64,000 bases of DNA, taken from NCBI GenBank assembly GCA_035568175.1, contig DATMON010000018.1, positions 1 through 64,000 of the forward strand. The letters are read 5' to 3'. The stretch comes from AV40 sp035568175 (GTDB lineage Bacteria > Verrucomicrobiota > Verrucomicrobiia > Chthoniobacterales > UBA10450). The translations under genes and the position numbers were made by a program. This document shows, piece after piece, positions 58,947-64,000 of this stretch (positions are counted from its first letter, which is position 1; each line of letters opens with the position of its first letter). Under the pieces are notes generated by a model. That model did not search any database, was not told the origin of the DNA, and was given only the letters and a program-made list of their open reading frames with translations.

Positions 58947-60620
58947 TTAACTGTCTAACGTTTCGCGAACTTTGGCGGCCAGTTGCTCCGTATCGAAAGG
59001 CTTTGGCAGGAAAAACATTTCCGGTTCGCAGCGGTCGCTTGGTTGAAGTGATTCTTCAAGATATCCAGAGATAAAAAGAACTTTGATACTGGGATGAGCC
59101 GTGCGCAGTCCATCGGCGAAACGACGCCCGCTCATTTGAGGCATCACCAGATCAGTGAGAAGGAGGTCGACTTTTCGGCCGCCGTTTTCACTGAGCAAAC
59201 GCTGAGCGTCGTCGCCATTGGCTGCTTCGATTACCTCGTAACCGATACCGCGGAGCATACGCACGGAAATGTGACGAACACTGATATCGTCTTCGAGAAC
59301 AAGAATGGTTTCGGTGCCGCCGCGCGGTTTCTTGCCACTTGGTTTTTTGTATGAAGGCGGAGGCGGCGCCGGAACTCTTGGAAGATAAATCCGGACAATG
59401 GTCCCTTTTTCCTGCTCGCTCTCGACGCGCAGATGTCCGCCGCTTTGGTGAACGATGCCGTAACAGGTCGCGAGGCCGAGACCGCTTCTGCCACTATCGG
59501 CTTTGGTGGTAAAGAAGGGTTCGAAGAGATGCGCTTTGACCTCCTCGCTCATCCCAACTCCGGTGTCGGCGATGTTGATCAGAACATATTCGCCGGGAAC
59601 AAAGTCGCCGCAGTGGAAGGGTGATTCCGTTTCCTTGGTAAGATCGATAATCGCAGTCTCGAGCGTGAGCTGGCCTCCTTTGGGCATCGCGTCGCGCGCG
59701 TTTACGGCAAGGTTGAGAATGATCTGCGTAATCTGAGTGGGGTCTGCCTTGATATGCGCGCCTTCTTGTTCGTGGTGCAGGTGGCAAACAACCGAAATAT
59801 TTTCGCCAATGAGGCGCAGTAATGAACGTTCGAGATTTGAGATAATGGAATTGACTTCCACAATCACGGCCTCGAGCGGGTGCTTGCGGCTGAAAGCGAG
59901 AAGTTGTTGAGTTAAAGCCGACGCGCGCCCGGCCGCGGCGCGGATTTCAGCAACATGATCGGCAAGAGTTCCTTTGATCTGCCGCTCATGCAGAAGCAAA
60001 TCGCCGTAACCGAGAATCGTGGTGAGAAAATTATTGAAATCGTGTGCGACCCCGCTGGCCAGCTGACCAAATGCTTCCATTTTTTGGGAGCGGCAAAGCT
60101 GGTCTTGAAGCTGTTTTCGCGCAGTGACGTCCATGAGAGAACCGATCAAGCGCTCGGCCGTGCCGTCGGCCGCACGCAAGATCAGCGCGCGTTCTAAAAC
60201 ATTAATATAAGTCCCATCGGCGTGGCGGAAACGGTATTCGCCACTCCAGTGATCGGACGATTCAGCTAACGCGTCGCGAATCGACGACGCGACACGGGCG
60301 CGATCACTGGGATGAAGATTCTTTTGCCAGAAACCGATGTCGTTGCACTCGGCGGATGATGCGCCGTATCCGAGAAGAGATTCCAGGCCCTGCGGCCACA
60401 AGAGCCGGTCGCTTTTTACATCCCAATCCCGAAGTGCATCGTTTGTAGCCCGGGCAACAATCGCAAAATAATCATCACGCGGTGCTGAATGACTTTCAGG
60501 CAGGATGTGAACGGTTTTACTTTCATCAGAGAATTGCTCGAGACGGGTTGCGACGAACCGATCGAGCGAAGGCGTTGGAATCGGCGTTTCTCCAATCTGT
60601 TTTCCTTCGTCCAATCGCAT
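58947..60620 (-). CDS. PAS hybrid histidine kinase with C-terminal receiver
   Basis: 557 residues with no membrane spans, so cytoplasmic. Order: N-terminal linker, PAS/PAC domain (about 55-170, with WSGEYRFRHADGTYINVLER and LIGSLMDVTARKQL), then HisKA with FGQLASGVAHDFNNFLTTIL. The ATPase follows with ILNLAVNARDAMPKGG, DTGVGM and GLGLATCYGIV. After a Pro/Lys linker (about 425-437) comes a receiver with LLLTDLVMPQMSG (phospho-Asp) and FFLPKPFD. No partner regulator lies next to it. Stimulus unknown. Confidence 0.9.
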   Translation of the reverse strand: MRLDEGKQIGETPIPTPSLDRFVATRLEQFSDESKTVHILPESHSAPRDDYFAIVARATNDALRDWDVKSDRLLWPQGLESLLGYGASSAECNDIGFWQKNLHPSDRARVASSIRDALAESSDHWSGEYRFRHADGTYINVLERALILRAADGTAERLIGSLMDVTARKQLQDQLCRSQKMEAFGQLASGVAHDFNNFLTTILGYGDLLLHERQIKGTLADHVAEIRAAAGRASALTQQLLAFSRKHPLEAVIVEVNSIISNLERSLLRLIGENISVVCHLHHEQEGAHIKADPTQITQIILNLAVNARDAMPKGGQLTLETAIIDLTKETESPFHCGDFVPGEYVLINIADTGVGMSEEVKAHLFEPFFTTKADSGRSGLGLATCYGIVHQSGGHLRVESEQEKGTIVRIYLPRVPAPPPPSYKKPSGKKPRGGTETILVLEDDISVRHISVRMLRGIGYEVIEAANGDDAQRLLSENGGRKVDLLLTDLVMPQMSGRRFADGLRTAHPSIKVLFISGYLEESLQPSDRCEPEMFFLPKPFDTEQLAAKVRETLDS

Positions 60621-60734
60621 GCGTCACAACAATCAAAAGCCAAATTATAAAGAGCTAGTTCCATGCCTTTGAAACTTTGTCCCCGGGCGCGGACGTGCGC
60701 TCATTTCTAAAGCGCGATTCGGGGGGAGGAATTA

Positions 60735-61385
60735 CTATTTCTGCCCAGCCGGCAGTGCCGCGACCGAAAGCGAGGCGACGCTGAGATCGCATCCGTGTTC
60801 GTGCAATTTGCTGAAGTTTGAATTTATCGCTGCAGCGAGGACGGAATTGCGGAATGGATCTACGACTTGGGCCGAACCCTGGCGCTGCCCGTCGACCCGA
60901 AACGAAAGCCGAACAAACTTTGTCTCTACGCCCAACATCGACAATTTAAAGAGCCGCTTGTGAGCGAACGGGACGATTCCGTCCACTTCGGTCCATTTCG
61001 GACTGTCCGCCGGCAGAGGTGAATCGGAAACTGCGATACGAAGTTCGCCGCAGGCGGCGGCGTTTTCATTTAGAAAGGTGAAACGGTCTCGCGGCGAATT
61101 GTTTGGCAATGCGATGATGAACGTCGTTTCGCCTTCTCTTAACACGCAGCTGATAGTGTCATTATCGACGAACGCCGCGGTGAGCTTGTGAGGTGCCGGG
61201 TGTGCCGCAGTTAAGGAGGAAAATTGCCCGTCCGGAGCAATGTATTCGATTTGCGTGCCGTCCTTTGTCGGACCGCCCGCATCGCAGTAGTGATTTGCCG
61301 TCAGAAATCCGACAATAGCCAGCGTGGAGAGACGGCGGAAAATCTTGGCCCAGCGGGGTTTAATTCGCGACGAACCGGAACGCAT
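60735..61385 (-). CDS. Exported protein of unknown function
   Basis: 216 residues. An N-terminal hydrophobic stretch after a basic region (RRLSTLAIVGFLTANHYCDA) suggests a signal peptide or anchor. The mature part is beta-rich with GETTFIIALPNNSPRDRFTF and KFVRLSFRVDGQRQG, reminiscent of a galactose-binding-like sandwich seen in discoidin-type domains, though this is weak. It is divergent from the exopolysaccharide genes to its right and may belong with them. Confidence 0.55.
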   Translation of the reverse strand: MRSGSSRIKPRWAKIFRRLSTLAIVGFLTANHYCDAGGPTKDGTQIEYIAPDGQFSSLTAAHPAPHKLTAAFVDNDTISCVLREGETTFIIALPNNSPRDRFTFLNENAAACGELRIAVSDSPLPADSPKWTEVDGIVPFAHKRLFKLSMLGVETKFVRLSFRVDGQRQGSAQVVDPFRNSVLAAAINSNFSKLHEHGCDLSVASLSVAALPAGQK

Positions 61386-61692
61386 ATGAGCAACAGCAGC
61401 TTAGAGCGGGCCAAGTGCGAAAATTTTCGGGGCTAAGACGCTGCCGCCCCAGATCCCGACTGCGCCATGCTTTTTTCAATAGAAGCGAGTAAAAAGATTC
61501 TCCGATTTCGCTTGCCTAGGTCTAGTGTTTTCTCGTAAAAGAGACGTCCCGAGAAACTGATAACTAGAGAAGGAAATTACGATCTTGAACCGAGGATGGC
61601 ATTTCGAATCGACGTGCCTCAACGGCTTGGGATTTGTGAATTACCGATAGTGGTACTACAACTGCTTAAACCTTAACCTGATCAACTTGCCT
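61386..61692. other. Divergent promoter region, no gene seen
   Basis: 307 bp between two divergent genes. Contains an AT-richer stretch around 61490-61580 (CTCGTAAAAGAGACG, GAGAAGGAAATTACG). I recognise no riboswitch, RNA gene or operator. Confidence 0.5.
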
Positions 61693-63033
61693 ATGAGTCG
61701 TCGTCGTGCTGTCTCCTTACACCGCGATCAGTTTCGGAAATCGGTCACGCTTTTGTTCGTGATGTCGATGCTGGTCGGCATCGGAGGTGTTTTTGCGCAG
61801 GACGCCGTGCGTCCGTCATTGGCTGGGCAGGAGGCGTCCGACGCCAGACAGCAAGATGTTTCGCGCATTCCATACAATCTACTACTCGGACCTGTCCGGT
61901 TTCGGGTCGGCGCCAGCGTCGGCGTTGAGTACAATGACAACGTCAATTACGCCGACACCCACGAACAGGATGATGTTATCGTCACGCCAAACCTGACGCT
62001 CGACGCGATCTGGCCGATCACCCAGCTCAATACCCTGCGCCTCGATCTTGGCCTCGGATACAGCTTCTATCTCGATCATTCAAGCTACAGCACGGACACC
62101 ATTTTGATCGCACCAAAGTCGCAGATCGCTTTCGATATTTTCGTGGGCGATTTCCGCATCAACATCCACGATCGGATGCAACTGCAACAAGACCCGATTC
62201 AAGAGGGGGCGTTGAGCAATGTGCAAGATTATGGCCGTTTTGAAAACACCGGCGGCGTCTCGGTCCTGTGGGACCTGAACAAGCTGCTCTTCCAGGTTGG
62301 CTACGACCATTATAATTTTGTCTCCACCACCTCCGCCTTCGATTATTTAGATCGCAATTCGGAAATCGTTAACGGTTCGGCGGCATTTATCGTCACACCG
62401 ACAATCACGGTCGGCGCCGAAGGCAACGCTGTCTTTACGCGTTACGATCAAAGTGTGCTCAATGACAGCGAAGACTATAGCGTCGGCGGTTTTATCGAGA
62501 CCGAACTGACAAACAATTTAAAGGTCCGGGCGGCTGGCGGCTGGCAATGGATCAATTTCGATCATAATTTCGTCAACCTTCCATTCGGTCCGTTTCTCGT
62601 TATGGTGCCGGATCATAAGGATCTGTCAGATTATTATGTCAACGGGTTGATCGGACATCGAATCAACGCAACGCTCAGTCAGACCGTCAGTGCCGGGCAC
62701 GAGAATCAGCTCGGTATAAACTCAAATTACATCACTCTAAACTATGTCCGTCACACCCTGAGCTGGAACCTGATCCGCAACACCCTTCTTTCGACCGAAT
62801 TTTTCTTTGAAGACGCCAAGGAGTCTGGTGGTTTCGCCGGCTTTTTCACTCCGGTTCCACTCGGCACTCCCGAACATTTCCATCGCTTCGGCGGTGCAAT
62901 TACTCTCGGCTATCAGTTGACGCCCCACGTCACGCTGGGAGTGCGCTATCAGGGCACAAGCAAAGACTCCAATTTGCTTTTGCGCGATTACAGTCAAAAC
63001 CGCGTTTCTGTCGACGGCACTTATAGTTTCTAA
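61693..63033 (+). CDS. Outer-membrane beta-barrel protein of an exopolysaccharide locus
   Basis: 446 residues from ATG 61693; a TTG two codons earlier is less likely. The signal peptide is in LLFVMSMLVGIGGVFAQ. From about residue 60 the protein is a series of amphipathic strands (FRVGASVGVEYNDNVNYAD, LRLDLGLGYSFYLDHSSYST, ITVGAEGNAVFTRYDQSV, VTLGVRYQGTS) ending in aromatic NRVSVDGTYSF, the typical barrel C-terminus. Such barrels precede wza-like genes in exosortase-linked polysaccharide loci. Likely an export or structural outer-membrane component. Confidence 0.8.
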   Translation: MSRRRAVSLHRDQFRKSVTLLFVMSMLVGIGGVFAQDAVRPSLAGQEASDARQQDVSRIPYNLLLGPVRFRVGASVGVEYNDNVNYADTHEQDDVIVTPNLTLDAIWPITQLNTLRLDLGLGYSFYLDHSSYSTDTILIAPKSQIAFDIFVGDFRINIHDRMQLQQDPIQEGALSNVQDYGRFENTGGVSVLWDLNKLLFQVGYDHYNFVSTTSAFDYLDRNSEIVNGSAAFIVTPTITVGAEGNAVFTRYDQSVLNDSEDYSVGGFIETELTNNLKVRAAGGWQWINFDHNFVNLPFGPFLVMVPDHKDLSDYYVNGLIGHRINATLSQTVSAGHENQLGINSNYITLNYVRHTLSWNLIRNTLLSTEFFFEDAKESGGFAGFFTPVPLGTPEHFHRFGGAITLGYQLTPHVTLGVRYQGTSKDSNLLLRDYSQNRVSVDGTYSF

Positions 63034-63072
63034 GTTTCTAAAAGGGGTAAAAGGGGTAAATTGGGGGTCAAC

Positions 63073-63759
63073 ATGAGAGTCTGCTTGTATGCATTGGTCG
63101 CTGCTGTCTGCATTTTTTCGGCCAACTTGATGCTCGCCCAGGACGCGACCAGCCCAGCGCCTCCACCGCCGAAACCGCCTTCGTCCGACGGGCCCTCAAC
63201 TGCGACTAGCACTGTAATGCGGACAAATTCGATGGCCGTGCTGGATGAGAAGAAGAAACTTGGATCGAATGACTACGTGAGCTTCAGAGTAGTCGAAGAT
63301 CGGGACAATGATTCCCAACGATTGCGCGTTAACGATAACGGGGAGCTGGAGGTCCCTTATGTTGGACTTGTGCCGGCCCGAGGCAAATCGTGCAAGGAAC
63401 TTGCTTACACGATTAAGTCGTTGCTGGAAAAAGAATACTATTATCACGCGACGGTCATCCTGGCGGTAGACCGAGTAAGCGAAAAATCCCGCGGCCGGAT
63501 TTATGTCTACGGGTCAGTTAAACAACAAGGACCGCAGGAAATTCCGCCAGACGAAAGTTACACGGTGAGCAAGGCGATTATTAGGGCCGGTGGATTTGGC
63601 GACTTCGCCAACAAGCGCAAGGTGAAGCTGACCCGCAAGAATGGTCAGGAGTCCACTGTCGATCTTAAGCGTGTCATCGAAGAAGGACATACTGACGAAG
63701 ACTTCGACCTCCAGCCCGACGACCAGATCTACGTGCCGCAGCGCTTGATTAACATGTAA
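63073..63759 (+). CDS. Wza-like polysaccharide export protein
   Basis: 228 residues from ATG 63073; the preceding TTG gives four extra residues. The signal peptide ends LMLAQDA and is followed by a Pro-rich linker. The Poly_export domain is LGSNDYVSFRVVEDRDNDS, then NGELEVPYVGLVPARGKS and LAYTIKSLLEKEYYYHATV. An SLBB-like unit follows (RIYVYGSVKQQGPQEIPPD) and DLQPDDQIYVPQRLINM closes it. It lacks a lipobox and the C-terminal helix of full Wza, so it may be an inner or periplasmic collar. The next gene starts one base later. Confidence 0.88.
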   Translation: MRVCLYALVAAVCIFSANLMLAQDATSPAPPPPKPPSSDGPSTATSTVMRTNSMAVLDEKKKLGSNDYVSFRVVEDRDNDSQRLRVNDNGELEVPYVGLVPARGKSCKELAYTIKSLLEKEYYYHATVILAVDRVSEKSRGRIYVYGSVKQQGPQEIPPDESYTVSKAIIRAGGFGDFANKRKVKLTRKNGQESTVDLKRVIEEGHTDEDFDLQPDDQIYVPQRLINM

Positions 63760-63760
63760 T

Positions 63761-64000
63761 ATGCAGCTCGCGACGGCCGGTAAAAATCTTTCTACTTCGT
63801 GGTCTGCCGCCTTTGTCACGCGGCTGCACCGCTACAAGTCCCTTTTTCTGCGGCGTTGGTGGATTCCTGTCTTAACCACGTGCCTTGGATTGTTTGTCGA
63901 GGCGTTCCTCATTTACCAAATGCCGCCCTCATACCTTTCGACCAGCAAGATGATGCTGGCGGGGAAATTGAACATCGCCCAGGGAGCGGTTTACAGCGAG
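63761..64000 (+). CDS. Wzz/GumC-type polysaccharide copolymerase, 5' fragment
   Basis: 80 residues from ATG 63761, open to the window end. A basic N-terminal region (RLHRYKSLFLRRWW) is followed by a membrane span (IPVLTTCLGLFVEAFLIYQ) and then a periplasmic MPPSYLSTSKMMLAGKLNI. This layout, directly after a Wza-like gene, is that of chain-length determinant proteins. Whether it carries a tyrosine kinase domain cannot be seen. Confidence 0.75.
   Translation, partial: MQLATAGKNLSTSWSAAFVTRLHRYKSLFLRRWWIPVLTTCLGLFVEAFLIYQMPPSYLSTSKMMLAGKLNIAQGAVYSE

Overview
The window looks like a chromosomal segment of a Verrucomicrobiota bacterium, probably a soil or freshwater Chthoniobacterales/'Spartobacteria'-type organism. 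This is inferred from three things: a PEP-CTERM protein, a family of very large secreted proteins ending in a dockerin-like tail, and many short palindromic intergenic repeats. No 16S or other taxonomic marker is present, so the placement is inference.

Layout. (1) 1-2872: an array of small + strand genes, each followed by an attC-like recombination site (five complete sites and one truncated). This is an integron-type gene cassette array, or an attC cluster without its integrase, since no integrase lies in the window. The cassette genes are small, mostly secreted, lipidated or membrane proteins of unknown function. (2) 2959-14158, minus strand: a compact selenocysteine operon in the order SelW-like selenoprotein, tRNA-Sec, selD, selA, selB, followed by the helicase-nuclease pair addB-addA. 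Two genes here are cut or hidden by in-frame TGA codons. One is a CxxU SelW/Rdx-family selenoprotein (TGA at 14120-14122). The other is selD, whose catalytic residue is selenocysteine (TGA at 13601-13603). Each TGA is followed by a bacterial SECIS-like hairpin with the same AGUUU apical loop. (3) 14384-17570: an outer-membrane protein gene and a heavy-metal-type two-component system, with a CusR-like palindrome in front of the OMP gene. (4) 17643-44530: about 27 kb carrying seven paralogous giant secreted proteins (777-1318 aa). They share a C-terminal module of about 165-180 residues ending in a two-repeat dockerin-like domain and the terminus SGTxLP. Interspersed are a PEP-CTERM protein, a small CarboxypepD_reg-like protein and a lipoprotein. 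(5) 44724-54031, + strand: ileS-lspA, CCA-adding enzyme, glycogen-synthase-like glycosyltransferase, a PIG-V/Gpi18-like membrane glycosyltransferase and an FAD-dependent oxidoreductase. (6) 54034-61385, minus strand: L,D-transpeptidase, gcvP, threonine dehydratase, hybrid histidine kinase and a secreted protein of unknown function. (7) 61693-64000, + strand: the beginning of an exopolysaccharide export locus (outer-membrane beta-barrel, Wza-like export protein, partial Wzc/GumC-like protein cut by the window end).

Functionally, the selenium block is nearly self-sufficient: selenophosphate synthesis, Sec-tRNA synthesis and the Sec elongation factor are all here, plus two substrates of the pathway, one being SelD itself. 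A second theme is short hairpin or low-complexity repeats that sit in frame inside conserved housekeeping genes (selA, selB, gcvP, ileS) as well as between genes.
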